In this document: positions 1 through 9,052 of the stretch, in pieces | Layout of the letters: every line of letters begins with the position of its first letter | Numbering within the stretch: the first letter of the stretch is position 1 | Assembly: GCF_016405965.1 (NCBI RefSeq) | Contig: NZ_JAEFCD010000024.1 | Coordinates: 1 to 64,000 of the forward strand | Source of the DNA: Alteromonas sp. IB21 | GTDB lineage: Bacteria > Pseudomonadota > Gammaproteobacteria > Enterobacterales > Alteromonadaceae | Direction of reading: 5' to 3' | Length of the DNA: 64,000 bases | Program-made: the position numbers and the translations under genes | The notes under the pieces: model-generated | Seen by the model: the letters and a program-made list of their open reading frames with translations, nothing else | Databases searched by the model: none | Told to the model about the DNA's origin: nothing

Positions 1-54
1 AATCAGTGATCGGATTGAACCGAAATGGGTGATCGGAATGGGCCGGAACATGCA
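1..54. mobile_element. Possible IS21-type terminal repeat remnant
   Basis: Two imperfect 23-bp tandem units, both starting GTGATCGGA, lie at 6-28 and 29-51, and the stretch ends near TGCA at 51-54. Multiple short direct repeats of this GTGATCGG..CCGGAA style are typical of the termini of some IS21-family elements (recalled knowledge, not searched). No transposase is visible because the window begins here, so the element body, if there is one, would lie to the left. This could also be only a solo end. Confidence 0.4.
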
Positions 55-155
55 GTAACAACTACTTTAAAATACGCGCTATTTACGAGTATTCACTTAA
101 AGGAAAATACGCAAACGTAGTGTGGAAAGAATAAGCGCAATATTCATTACGCTAT

Positions 156-192
156 CTATTGCTGACCATACTTTAAGTATGCTCAGCAATAG
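156..192. terminator. Long near-perfect hairpin downstream of the flippase gene
   Basis: CTATTGCTGA (156-165) pairs with TCAGCAATAG (183-192). Inside it ATACTT (168-173) pairs with AAGTAT (175-180), separated from the outer stem by a 2x2 internal loop. It lies 50 bases beyond the stop of the last minus-strand polysaccharide gene. It has no clear T run on either strand, so it may act as an RNA 3'-end stabiliser or a repeat element rather than a simple terminator. Confidence 0.55.
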
Positions 193-240
193 GAACGCTG
201 CAACTCATTCTATTTAACAACTAAATAACTCTTCATTGAA

Positions 241-1689
241 TCAACTTGCCCGCCTAGAGCGAATAAAGCGCAAGCCTAACGAACTAACTTCTTCAAGTAT
301 TCTGTGCCTTTTAAATAAAAACAGAAAAAATAAACACGCTACAAGATAAACTCCAAAGTATAGAGCACTCCCTAATACAAGATAGAGTATTCCCTGCCCC
401 GTCAACATTTGTGCTGATAAGACAGCGCCAAAACACGCCGTGGCCAACAGCGCACACATAAACAGTAAGCTAACTACGGGCAGCCCAAACCGCATAGAAC
501 AAAACACCAGCAAGATGCCCAGCACAGTGAAAGCGAATACTAGCCTTGCGATAATAAATTCTTCCATAGTGCCTGAGAAGAAAAACGCAAACAGGCCTAA
601 TAATAAGCTCAACGTTACCATTTCATAAACCGACAATAGCTTTACATCACCATTTGCAATAAGCCCTTGCTGAACAAAAGTGGACACGGCAAATGTAATG
701 GTGAACACGGCTAATAGCGGTAATAAATGCGCAAAGGGCAGCCACTGCTGTCCTAAAAACAGCGAAACAAGCTCCTGATTAAAAACGTGTAAATAACCAA
801 TAATCGGAAAAATCGCACAAAGCAGTATGGTAAGCACAACCACAATGTGCTCACCAATTGGATCACCCCTTCTTTTTATTTCAGAAAAGCTTGCTAGGAA
901 TACATTAGATACAGGTGCAATTATTTCTCTACTCGGTAAGAATGAGAGATTTCTCATTAAACTAAAACCACCGAGCTGATCTGCGCCGTACATTTTACTA
1001 ATGAAAATAACATCGAATTCAGCGCGCACGTAGCCCAAAATAGAACGCATAAGCATCCACAATGAAAAACTCATTTGCTCTTTCAAGCGACTTAATGAAA
1101 AAGTAAAAGGGTACGGTACATACCAATGGGAAAGCATTGTCTTACACGAATATGATGTAAGTACGCCGAAAATCATAGCCCAATAGTTCTCTAAAACGAA
1201 AGCCAGCACTACAGTAACCATAAAGCTCAACACTCGCTCAATAAGCAATATTTTGGAAATTATTTCATACTCCAAATCTCTTCTATGTGTAAATAATTGA
1301 GGGCTCTCGAAGGCAGAGATAGGCAGCACAAATGCCATGACGCGGATTGCCGTTTCTGCTTCCGGCGCATTCAAGAAATCTGCGAGTAACGGCGTTAAGA
1401 TAAGTAGCGCCACGAACAGGACAAACTTAGACAGTATAGAAATCGTCCATGCCGTTTTAATGTCGCTATCATCCAGTGTCTTCTTCTGAATAATATATTG
1501 CTGAGTCCCCCCTTCAGATAAAGCGTCGAAAAAAAATACCAACATGGTAGCTATAGCCACTACACCAAAGTCTTGTGGAGTTAATAGTCGGGCAAGAATC
1601 AGCAGGCTTATAATACCTATGCCGCGTTGGAATAATCGAACAATAAGGATCAACGACGTACTGCTGGCCACTTTTCTCGCTAGGTTCAA
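241..1689 (-). CDS. Polysaccharide flippase (Wzx/MATE-like, MVF superfamily)
   Basis: This 482-residue protein is almost entirely hydrophobic, with about 12-14 membrane segments. Its N-terminal region (LARKVASSTS, then an ARLLTPQDFG motif) is characteristic of Wzx-type lipid-linked oligosaccharide flippases. It would move the undecaprenyl-linked repeat unit across the inner membrane. The start is TTG at 1689: an in-frame TAA lies only four codons upstream, and AAGGA sits about ten bases before it. It is the last gene of a minus-strand series with pyruvyl transferases, a glycosyltransferase and a ligase-like protein, which supports a role in the same polysaccharide pathway. The substrate is unknown. 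Confidence 0.85.
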   Translation of the reverse strand: MNLARKVASSTSLILIVRLFQRGIGIISLLILARLLTPQDFGVVAIATMLVFFFDALSEGGTQQYIIQKKTLDDSDIKTAWTISILSKFVLFVALLILTPLLADFLNAPEAETAIRVMAFVLPISAFESPQLFTHRRDLEYEIISKILLIERVLSFMVTVVLAFVLENYWAMIFGVLTSYSCKTMLSHWYVPYPFTFSLSRLKEQMSFSLWMLMRSILGYVRAEFDVIFISKMYGADQLGGFSLMRNLSFLPSREIIAPVSNVFLASFSEIKRRGDPIGEHIVVVLTILLCAIFPIIGYLHVFNQELVSLFLGQQWLPFAHLLPLLAVFTITFAVSTFVQQGLIANGDVKLLSVYEMVTLSLLLGLFAFFFSGTMEEFIIARLVFAFTVLGILLVFCSMRFGLPVVSLLFMCALLATACFGAVLSAQMLTGQGILYLVLGSALYFGVYLVACLFFLFLFKRHRILEEVSSLGLRFIRSRRAS

Positions 1690-1799
1690 ACTTTTAAGTC
1701 CTTATTGGCTGAATTCAAAACAAAGCACACATCAAGAGGACTTGATGTAAAACGCACAACAGTATTCATTTATATACCCTCCTTGAGTAAGTGAAATGT

Positions 1800-2903
1800 T
1801 CAATCAAACACAGCATGCGTGAAGTTCTTTTCAGCGTCATTCTCGCAACGCTTTATGCTTTGCGAAAAGTCGTGCCCTCCAAGCATTTCTTCAACAATAC
1901 CAACCAAACTATCGGGCGATACCTCAAAATCCCCTACCCGAAAATTCTCTGGCCAATCAATATCTTTAAGAAAGTTGCTGGCTTTTTCATGCACTTCGGC
2001 TAATAAAAAAGGAACGTGAGCCATAAACGCGTAAATTGCGCCGTGTAGTCTAAAGCTTAAAAATGCGTCACACTCTCCAATCTGATGCCACATACTCATA
2101 GGATCGGTAACATAATCGAACAGCTCTATGCTCACAGACGGGTCCAGAAGTCGAATAAACTCCTGCGTTGCAGCCATATCACCATGCAATTCATGGCCGT
2201 TAAATACAAAGAGTCTAAGCTTAACATCACCGCCCCTTTTAGCGTTCAACGTATTAATTGCGGAGGCCAGAATTTGCAATCGTTCGCTATTTTCGTGACG
2301 CACTTCTCCTGTTTTTCCACTAAACGAACACAGGGCTAACCCTACGGTTGATCTAGTGCTCTCTTGCTTTGCTTTTAAATCTAGCTTGTCAACCTTTGGC
2401 AACAGCCCCGCAAGGTCGAACGCATGTGTGCAAGGTAGATCTAAATTGTAACTCTGCACCAATTCATAAGACTTAAGGTCTCTAACACAAAGAAAAGACA
2501 TGCGCTTCATAAACTCGATAACTTTCTTTTCGTGTGCCGTCGACTCAAAAGGGCCTACAGAAACCCCGATAGCCCCAATCTTTAAGTTATACTTTTCAAA
2601 GTTTTTATTGGCATATTCCATTTCCCACCAGTCTTTGCCGTGGAAGATAGAACCACCAGAATAAACAAGATGCTTATTTTTCTTAAAATGCCTATCTAAC
2701 AATAACTCGTTAATGAACTTCAGACGATATGGCAATGTTTTCATAACCGGCTTTGCATTGTTGGATAGCTTAGGAATCTTTTTAGAAAAGAAATAACTGG
2801 TATCAGCGCCCCAGTAATGCTGCGCTCCCCACTCTGCGACTTTGCAAAAGCAATCGTCGCCTGTATTTTTCATACCGTAGAAGCCACTAAAGGTAACATT
2901 CAT
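1800..2903 (-). CDS. Polysaccharide pyruvyl transferase family protein (first copy)
   Basis: This 367-residue soluble protein opens with a GFYGMKNTGDDC segment, like the N-terminal nucleotide-type fold of the CsaB/polysaccharide pyruvyl transferase family. Near the C-terminus it has the family's SFRLHGAIYAF stretch (Arg-Leu-His-Gly). Family members usually transfer pyruvate from phosphoenolpyruvate to a sugar as a ketal; related proteins carry out other sugar modifications. It is separated by 110 bases from the wzx-like gene and by 88 bases from a second, divergent family member upstream. Two family members in tandem suggest two different modified sugars or positions. The specific acceptor cannot be told from sequence. 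Confidence 0.8.
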   Translation of the reverse strand: MNVTFSGFYGMKNTGDDCFCKVAEWGAQHYWGADTSYFFSKKIPKLSNNAKPVMKTLPYRLKFINELLLDRHFKKNKHLVYSGGSIFHGKDWWEMEYANKNFEKYNLKIGAIGVSVGPFESTAHEKKVIEFMKRMSFLCVRDLKSYELVQSYNLDLPCTHAFDLAGLLPKVDKLDLKAKQESTRSTVGLALCSFSGKTGEVRHENSERLQILASAINTLNAKRGGDVKLRLFVFNGHELHGDMAATQEFIRLLDPSVSIELFDYVTDPMSMWHQIGECDAFLSFRLHGAIYAFMAHVPFLLAEVHEKASNFLKDIDWPENFRVGDFEVSPDSLVGIVEEMLGGHDFSQSIKRCENDAEKNFTHAVFD

Positions 2904-2991
2904 ACCTATCCCTTATTTTGTTTAATGCGCGCAATTCCACAAATTATTTTTTGCATTAACACTATGGCTTGCTGCTTTATTGCATTTATTG

Positions 2992-4056
2992 TTAATCTTT
3001 GGTGATTTTTGATGCTAGGCTCTTTATGTTACTGCCCGCTTCTGCATTTTCCGCAAGCTTCACATCAAGCTTACTTCGGTCGCTTCTCCATCCAGCTAGA
3101 AGCAGCCCAACTCTATGCTTCAAAATAGATGCGTCTTCCGCTTGCTTTACATCAACGCCGTCAACTTCCGTATGTGATGTCAAGAATGCCTTCATTTTGT
3201 CATCGCACAGTAACGGTAAGAAAGGAATCCCCATACCGAAACCCATTATACAGCCGTGCAGACGACTACTCACAATAACGCGAGCATTACTTACCTTTTT
3301 CAACATTCGAACATGAGAAGAGTCCATATTAGTATGTTCTTGATATTCCAACCCTAAAGTTTCAGCTACAGCCATCAGATTTTTTGATATTGTATCTAGG
3401 TCAGCGCCTGCCAACCTTACATCTGACGGATGGATTAGATGCAAAAGAACGTTTGAAGAACGTGCTTGTGATTGCCAGTAACGTGGAACCAGATAATTTA
3501 TTGAGGGGCAAGCGGTAAGAACTAGTTTGTTTGGTGCAAATTGCTCTAAAAAGTTGAAGGTATATTCATCTCTCACGCCTAAATGGTCGGCGCACCTCGC
3601 GATTTTAGGAAATAAATCACCTTTCATTTCCCCTCTTCCAGACATCTTATTAATGCCAATACCATGCGCGGTGAAACGCAGGCCACTTTGAAGTACAACG
3701 TGCCAAAAGGGTTCGAATACTGGCTGTAAAAGGCCTCCTCCGCCAACTACCAGCAGCACATTTGGGTTATGCTGTCTTAAGTAGTCAATGTGCGCTTTGA
3801 ACTCCTTTAACCATACAGGAGAACAAAAGAGATCAGGGCCGTCCTTACCCACTATTTCTTTTAAACCAAGATGGGAAATATAGTCCCCAACGTTTCTTTT
3901 GTTTGCATAAATGTAAACGACAGGAGCGTTTTTTAAGTACTTTTTCCTTGTGAACTTTTGCTTTAGGTAGAATGAAAGTGAGCCATAAAGATCAAATTTT
4001 TCGGCAAAGTATAAGTTGTAGCGCCACCGAATGGGTTCCCACAAAAACGACATCAC
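2992..4056 (-). CDS. Polysaccharide pyruvyl transferase family protein (second copy)
   Basis: This 354-residue protein has the family signatures: an N-terminal VVYIYANKRNVGDYIS segment, a glycine-rich VVGGGGLLQP loop and a C-terminal SSRLHGCIMGFGMGIP motif. It differs clearly in sequence from its neighbour at 1800-2903, so this is not a recent duplication. Its start overlaps the stop of the upstream GT4 gene by four bases (ATGA-type), which indicates translational coupling in one operon. The likely role is pyruvyl or similar modification of the exopolysaccharide repeat unit in the cytoplasm. Confidence 0.8.
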   Translation of the reverse strand: MMSFLWEPIRWRYNLYFAEKFDLYGSLSFYLKQKFTRKKYLKNAPVVYIYANKRNVGDYISHLGLKEIVGKDGPDLFCSPVWLKEFKAHIDYLRQHNPNVLLVVGGGGLLQPVFEPFWHVVLQSGLRFTAHGIGINKMSGRGEMKGDLFPKIARCADHLGVRDEYTFNFLEQFAPNKLVLTACPSINYLVPRYWQSQARSSNVLLHLIHPSDVRLAGADLDTISKNLMAVAETLGLEYQEHTNMDSSHVRMLKKVSNARVIVSSRLHGCIMGFGMGIPFLPLLCDDKMKAFLTSHTEVDGVDVKQAEDASILKHRVGLLLAGWRSDRSKLDVKLAENAEAGSNIKSLASKITKD

Positions 4057-5270
4057 TCGTGTGCTCCTTCGTCCTGCTTTTTATTCAACAGATTAAAATA
4101 GGTTGACGCAATGTGTTTAGTGGTGTTCTCCCACGTGAATTGCGAGGCGAGCGCTATGCCTTTAGCAACCTTTTGTTTATATAGCGCGTCGTCAGTTAGC
4201 AGCGCTGCAAGGTTTGCACTCAGCGCAATAAAGTCTTCCGCGTCTGCGCTGCATACCGCGTCTTGACCGATTTCTTTAAGCACATCAGCTTCAGAGGTTA
4301 CAACCGGTGTGCCTACTGCCATTGATTGTACAAGCGGAAACCCAAAGCCTTCTTCACGCGACGCGAACATAAATACTTTTGTCGTTTGCATTTGCTGTAT
4401 GAGTTCGTCTTCGGTTACCCACCCTTTTATAACAATGTCATTGCCAATATCTAAGGTTCGAATAGTTTTAGCAATAATGGAATCTTCTCCCCCCACAAAT
4501 CCCAAAATAGTGAGAGGATGCCGTTTCTTTAATTCGCCTGACAATTGCCCCCATGCCTTAAGCATGTTTTCAGCATTTTTTTGATGGCTGTCGCCTCCCA
4601 GCATCAATACCCCTTGTTTCGCTAATGTAGTTGAAGGGGGGGTGAACCCGTTAGGAATACCGTGGTACACGTGCGACACTTTACTTTTAAATGCAGGAAA
4701 CGTATTGGTGATATCACGCTCAGAATATTTCGATATAGTTAAAATGTGGTCGGAAATGGTAAGACCCAAACGATATACTGCCCACATGTATATTTTCATT
4801 CTAAATATATAAAAATTTTCTTTCACACTACGCTCTTTATAGTAGTGAAATATCTTTAACGAATGCCATTCAATTAGATCATGGGTAGTTGTGATTTGTT
4901 TAACGCGAGACAGCAGGCAAACCCTATTGCCTGGCATATGAAGAAGGTCAATACTGTAATGCTTTAACGCCTTCGGTAACAACCATTGTTCCCAAAGCAT
5001 TTCCGTATCAGCATCAATATTAATTAACGTTACGTTCGAAAACTTTTTGAGTACGTTGAGACGTTGTTGATACTGGGACGCGTCATCATTGTACTCAAAT
5101 TGCCTATTAATAAAAAAGTAAAAATCAACGTTGGGCATCATCTTGGGCAGGCATTGACATAGCATGTACACGTATTGAGGCATGCCTCTTAACGGCCGCA
5201 AAATAAATCGCGCGTCAAGGCCTATCCGGTGTCTCACTGGCGTATTAATTAACTTCTTACCGTCATCCAT
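4053..5270 (-). CDS. Glycosyltransferase family 4 (GT-B)
   Basis: This 405-residue protein has a GT-B layout. The N-terminal half carries a TTHDLIEWH segment. The C-terminal half has the GT4 pattern: VLMLGGDSHQKN, then GWVTEDELIQQMQ, then the donor-binding SREEGFGFPLVQSMAVGTPV motif (E-x7-E type). It would add a sugar to the lipid-linked repeat unit at the inner face of the membrane. It starts directly beside the stop of the acyltransferase gene and overlaps the next gene by four bases. It is the only ordinary glycosyltransferase in this block, so a multi-sugar repeat would need enzymes encoded elsewhere. Confidence 0.88.
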   Translation of the reverse strand: MDDGKKLINTPVRHRIGLDARFILRPLRGMPQYVYMLCQCLPKMMPNVDFYFFINRQFEYNDDASQYQQRLNVLKKFSNVTLINIDADTEMLWEQWLLPKALKHYSIDLLHMPGNRVCLLSRVKQITTTHDLIEWHSLKIFHYYKERSVKENFYIFRMKIYMWAVYRLGLTISDHILTISKYSERDITNTFPAFKSKVSHVYHGIPNGFTPPSTTLAKQGVLMLGGDSHQKNAENMLKAWGQLSGELKKRHPLTILGFVGGEDSIIAKTIRTLDIGNDIVIKGWVTEDELIQQMQTTKVFMFASREEGFGFPLVQSMAVGTPVVTSEADVLKEIGQDAVCSADAEDFIALSANLAALLTDDALYKQKVAKGIALASQFTWENTTKHIASTYFNLLNKKQDEGAHE

Positions 5271-6332
5271 TCAAGAACCTTTGTTTGTAAATTTACGCGA
5301 AATCAAGCGACGTCCAGGGACCTCAACCAGCCTGTAACACATCGTCGAAAACATTAATACTATTGCGATATAAGCGAAAATATTAAAAATAGAGGCATTG
5401 TGACTGTCTTCCATCAATAGCATAACAAACCAATTGAGTAAAAAGGTATGGCTTAAATAGACGGAGTAAGATATGTCGCCAAGCCATATAAAAGGTTTAA
5501 GCTCAAGCAGCCTGTGAATTGGCCCTTTAGACAAAAGAAGCCCTAAAAGCATACAAAAGAATAACCCAGGCGCGTAAAAGTGATTGGCAGTAGTAGTTAG
5601 AATTAATCCATAGAAAGACAAGAAGGAGATACAAAAAAGCCACTTACCAAAAGCAATCTCTTCATCTTTCAATCTGTAATAGATGATGTAAAGGCACATT
5701 CCGTTGAAGAAACCGAAAACGCAACGAAGGAGTCCTAGGTCCCCAATATTATCCCCTAATGAACGAGCTCCAATTACCGTGTAGGCAATCGCGGTGATGC
5801 TTAGCGAAACTAATAGAGCAATAACAGCATAGCGTCGGAACTTTGCAATAAAACCAGCAGTAAATGCAAAAGCCAAATAAGCACAAAACTCTCCGCTGAT
5901 AGTCCATGACGGAGTATTCCACATTGACCAAAAATCGGAGCTGATAAACCAAAGATCTAAAAGCATAAGTTTGATGAAGAAGCTTTCTGCGGTAAATGCT
6001 CCTTCGGGTACTACTCTATTTGTTAAATACAAGGCAAGAGGAATGCTGAGGTAGCTCAAAAGAACAAAAACGTGAAGTGGATAAATTCTTGCTATGCGCT
6101 TAATTATAAAAACTTTTTTAGCCTGCCAAGTGTCATTACTCGAAAAGTGTTTCATATAGTTAAAAGAAATAATGAATCCGCTCAGTAGAAAAAAGAAATC
6201 TACCGCTAAATAGCCCTTCTCAAAGAATATACTAATAAACTGCGGAACATTGTAAGCAACCAACCAATGCTTTATATGATAAAGAACGACAAAGAATGCA
6301 GCGATTCCTCTTATTGAAGTAAGGTAATTCAT
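5271..6332 (-). CDS. Membrane acyltransferase, AT3/OafA-like family
   Basis: This 353-residue protein has about ten membrane segments. It begins with the acyltransferase-3 signature SIRGIAAFFVVLYHIKHW, which contains the conserved Arg and His of the family. AT3 proteins move acetyl or other acyl groups onto extracytoplasmic glycans, so it probably O-acylates the exopolysaccharide. It lacks the extra C-terminal SGNH domain found in some OafA proteins. It abuts both neighbours without a gap (one-base junctions), so it is firmly within the operon. Confidence 0.88.
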   Translation of the reverse strand: MNYLTSIRGIAAFFVVLYHIKHWLVAYNVPQFISIFFEKGYLAVDFFFLLSGFIISFNYMKHFSSNDTWQAKKVFIIKRIARIYPLHVFVLLSYLSIPLALYLTNRVVPEGAFTAESFFIKLMLLDLWFISSDFWSMWNTPSWTISGEFCAYLAFAFTAGFIAKFRRYAVIALLVSLSITAIAYTVIGARSLGDNIGDLGLLRCVFGFFNGMCLYIIYYRLKDEEIAFGKWLFCISFLSFYGLILTTTANHFYAPGLFFCMLLGLLLSKGPIHRLLELKPFIWLGDISYSVYLSHTFLLNWFVMLLMEDSHNASIFNIFAYIAIVLMFSTMCYRLVEVPGRRLISRKFTNKGS

Positions 6333-7598
6333 TTATGACTCTTCTACTGTACTTAAAGCTAGAGAGACTCCATATAGATAATAGATCCATGGATAAAATG
6401 CTACGCCAATGAAGAGACCTCCGACACAATAAATAATTAAAGAATGGCTTAATGCACCGCCAATAACCCCAACTTCTCCACCGAACTGTTTAATAGTCCT
6501 TCTGTTAAGCAAAATTGTATGCAGTAAAATTGACAGAAATAGAAAAAGTCCCCCGTAACCGGTCTCGCCGAGCACTTCGAAGAATATATTGTGGAATGCT
6601 TTACCGCCACTTTGTTTTATTTCTATTTCGTCACCTCGCTGATAGTGGTGTAAAATACCAGCGTTCGCGTTGTAGCTGTAAAAACCGCCCCCGAAAAAAG
6701 GTCTTTGAGAAACGTAGTCTAATGTCCACCTCCACACTACAATTCGACCTATGGCAGACTTTTCAGATGTTGTAGCGTCTTCTATAGACGACATGCGCTG
6801 AAACCAAGACTTGGGCGCAACTGTATAAATAAGCAAAGGAATCATACATATAGCCAGAAACACTTTAAAGTTTATCTTGTGCTTTTTCAGAAGTAATCCT
6901 ATATACGCTGCCAACGCTACTAGACCCGTTCTAGCTTGAGTTCCAACAACCGTGAGTAAAGATAGAGCAGAGTAAGCTAAAGACAGCCAGCGAAAAGCAC
7001 TCCATGACTGTGCAATTTTTGAGGATGACTTTAAGGCAACAAACAAAGGTATAAGGCAAACTGCTAGCGACGCCAGTGTAGAGCCTTCTGAATACATAAA
7101 CCCACCGATTCCGATAAGTGAAACCCCGTAACCTCCTCCCCCTAATAAGGTTTTTATCCCAGCCATAAAAAGGAATAACCCAAAAGAAGCAACACATATC
7201 CAAAGAAACATCTCGACATGAGCTCTTTTAGTTAATGTAAAAGGAATAAAGTAAGCAAAAATAAGGGTTTTTATCACAAAGTCGTACTTAATCCAGACGA
7301 CGTTTTGATATTCACCGAGAAATGAAGCTATTGTTACCCAAACCATAAAACCTATCATAATAAAGTGATATGATTTACTTTTAGGAACACACAGCTTATT
7401 AAAATTAAAAATTAAAACTAAAAAGAATAATGCCGTAGTAATTAAAGAAAGTGGCTGCCCGGCCAAGAAGGCAAAAGAAGTGTTCTGAGGTTTAACAAGG
7501 TTTATCCACACTGCCATACAGGCAGCTACATGTGGCCGAGTAAAAGAATAAAACATCAGAGCTAATAAAATTAAGCTCATGAAAATATCTGTAACCAT
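6333..7598 (-). CDS. O-antigen ligase/polymerase-like protein, exosortase-A-associated type
   Basis: This 421-residue polytopic membrane protein starts with a short hydrophobic segment followed by RPHVAACMAVWINLVKPQN. That resembles the N-terminus of the 'putative O-glycosylation ligase, exosortase A-associated' group (DUF5935 plus Wzy_C; recalled). A loop after the middle segments contains RPFFGGGFYSYN and a later FHNIFFEVLGETGYGGLF. The latter is the conserved periplasmic-loop and TM pattern of Wzy/WaaL proteins, with an expected functional His (FHN). It may polymerise or ligate the glycan, possibly onto protein. Its presence ties this minus-strand block to the exosortase gene 1.5 kb away. 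Confidence 0.78.
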   Translation of the reverse strand: MVTDIFMSLILLALMFYSFTRPHVAACMAVWINLVKPQNTSFAFLAGQPLSLITTALFFLVLIFNFNKLCVPKSKSYHFIMIGFMVWVTIASFLGEYQNVVWIKYDFVIKTLIFAYFIPFTLTKRAHVEMFLWICVASFGLFLFMAGIKTLLGGGGYGVSLIGIGGFMYSEGSTLASLAVCLIPLFVALKSSSKIAQSWSAFRWLSLAYSALSLLTVVGTQARTGLVALAAYIGLLLKKHKINFKVFLAICMIPLLIYTVAPKSWFQRMSSIEDATTSEKSAIGRIVVWRWTLDYVSQRPFFGGGFYSYNANAGILHHYQRGDEIEIKQSGGKAFHNIFFEVLGETGYGGLFLFLSILLHTILLNRRTIKQFGGEVGVIGGALSHSLIIYCVGGLFIGVAFYPWIYYLYGVSLALSTVEES

Positions 7599-7620
7599 TA
7601 AATAGTCTCTTTTCTACTTC

Positions 7621-7761
7621 TTATTGTTGTTTCTGTTTTTTTGTTGCTTCTTTCTTGTCGGCACTATTTTTATTGGTTTTCTTTTCTAATTTCATATAGA
7701 AGATGATTATCATCATCATAACGAAGAAATGTATTAAGGTTGCGAGACTATCAACGCCCAT
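7621..7761 (-). CDS. Small 46-residue membrane protein in the exosortase locus
   Basis: This is an uninterrupted 47-codon frame that starts with ATG at 7761. A GAGGT ribosome-binding site lies six bases upstream (on the minus strand, CTGAGGTCACTGAATG). The product has one hydrophobic segment (about residues 8-23, rich in Met, Ile and Phe) and a tail of Lys, Gln and Asn, ending KKQKQQ. That is the layout of a single-pass protein with a cytoplasmic basic tail. It ends 22 bases before the ligase-like gene and is probably the first gene of the minus-strand operon. I do not recognise the family. Coding status rests on the ribosome-binding site, composition and position, and it could be a chance frame. 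Confidence 0.5.
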   Translation of the reverse strand: MGVDSLATLIHFFVMMMIIIFYMKLEKKTNKNSADKKEATKKQKQQ

Positions 7762-7951
7762 TCAGTGACCTCAGGTGTTTATATTTTGAAAAGGCTAAGC
7801 AATAAATATCGAAAAAGTCGTTCAACTTTTATCGATAAGATAACACTTTGAAGTGACAATATAAAAGATATTTAAAGAAGCAATTTCACTGGTTGTATAA
7901 AGCTACTATCATGAATGACTATATTTGCACAGTTCGAGAGCTATCGGCTTT

Positions 7952-9034
7952 ATGAATCACGTTCTTAGAAAGCTTTGGATAATGGCTTTTATCACATTAT
8001 TTACCCCGTACTCACCTTGCTTTTCGCTAGAGTTGATAGTGACTAATACAAAAGAGCTTAAAAATGCTGTTCATATTGCAAACAATGATAAAAGTGGAAA
8101 CGTAATAGAGATATTAGTGGATGACGGCGAATATAAAAATTCATCAAACATCATAATTTCACGAAATAACATCACCATTCGCTCTATTTCAAATAATCCA
8201 GCGCACGTTGTACTTAGCGGTTCAGGTATGAAGAAGAAAAGCCCCGTTGAGGTCATATTCGATATAAGTGCAAGCAATGTTACGCTTTCAGGTATTACTC
8301 TTAGAAACGTTTCCCATCATCTTATTCAAGTACGCGCAGAGAAAGACGTCGACTATTTTTCATTAGACAACTGCATCCTCGAGGACTCGTATCAGCAACT
8401 ACTCAAAGTGTCCGGAAAGGACAACGGTGAATATTCAGACTTTGGTGTAATCAAAAATAGTCGCTTTGAATACACCGCTGGTGTTGCACCAAACTATTAT
8501 GTTGGCGGCATAGATGCGCATAGGTCACGAGGTTGGGTAGTGTCCAACAATATATTTTTGAATATCGCAAGCCCTGCTGAAAAGGTTGCTGAGCATGCTA
8601 TTCATTTTTGGAAGTATTCATTTGATAATACTGTTGTCAGTAACATTATTATCAACTCGGACAGAGGGATAGGTTTTGGTTTAGGAAACAATAAAAACCA
8701 GTCAATGGGCGGGATCATAGCTTTTAATAAAATATCACATGATAACCCCAACCACATTTACGCAGATGTAGGTATTAGCTTAGAGAGCAGTCCACATACC
8801 ATTGTTAGCAACAATGAGATTTACCTAAATTCAAACTATCCGAATGCTATTGAATACCGCTTTCCTAATACGCAAGGTGTTATTATAAAAAATAATATTA
8901 CTAACAAATCAATTGTTGCCAGAGATGGTGCAGATGGGATAATACTCGCTAATAAATCTGCAGGTATCTTTGAGTACTATTGGAACTCCATATTTTTCTA
9001 CTTTAATCAAGCAATTCGCTTCATCAATAACTAA
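7952..9034 (+). CDS. Secreted right-handed parallel beta-helix protein
   Basis: The start at ATG 7952 gives 360 residues with an N-terminal signal sequence (hydrophobic stretch about residues 8-28). A longer TTG start at 7925 would only add residues before it. The rest consists of repeating N-N-x-I/F and S-N-N-x-I rungs (for example VVSNNIFLNIAS, TIVSNNEIYL, GVIIKNNITN) typical of pectate-lyase-like beta-helices. A GGIDAHRSRGW and AEHAIHFWKYS core may be the active face. Such proteins next to polysaccharide operons often are lyases, epimerases or hydrolases, but no family-specific catalytic set was identified. It is the only plus-strand gene inside this part of the locus and runs tail-to-tail with the exosortase gene, 18 bases apart. 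Confidence 0.75.
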   Translation: MNHVLRKLWIMAFITLFTPYSPCFSLELIVTNTKELKNAVHIANNDKSGNVIEILVDDGEYKNSSNIIISRNNITIRSISNNPAHVVLSGSGMKKKSPVEVIFDISASNVTLSGITLRNVSHHLIQVRAEKDVDYFSLDNCILEDSYQQLLKVSGKDNGEYSDFGVIKNSRFEYTAGVAPNYYVGGIDAHRSRGWVVSNNIFLNIASPAEKVAEHAIHFWKYSFDNTVVSNIIINSDRGIGFGLGNNKNQSMGGIIAFNKISHDNPNHIYADVGISLESSPHTIVSNNEIYLNSNYPNAIEYRFPNTQGVIIKNNITNKSIVARDGADGIILANKSAGIFEYYWNSIFFYFNQAIRFINN

Positions 9035-9052
9035 TCATTTTACTTTCTAAGT

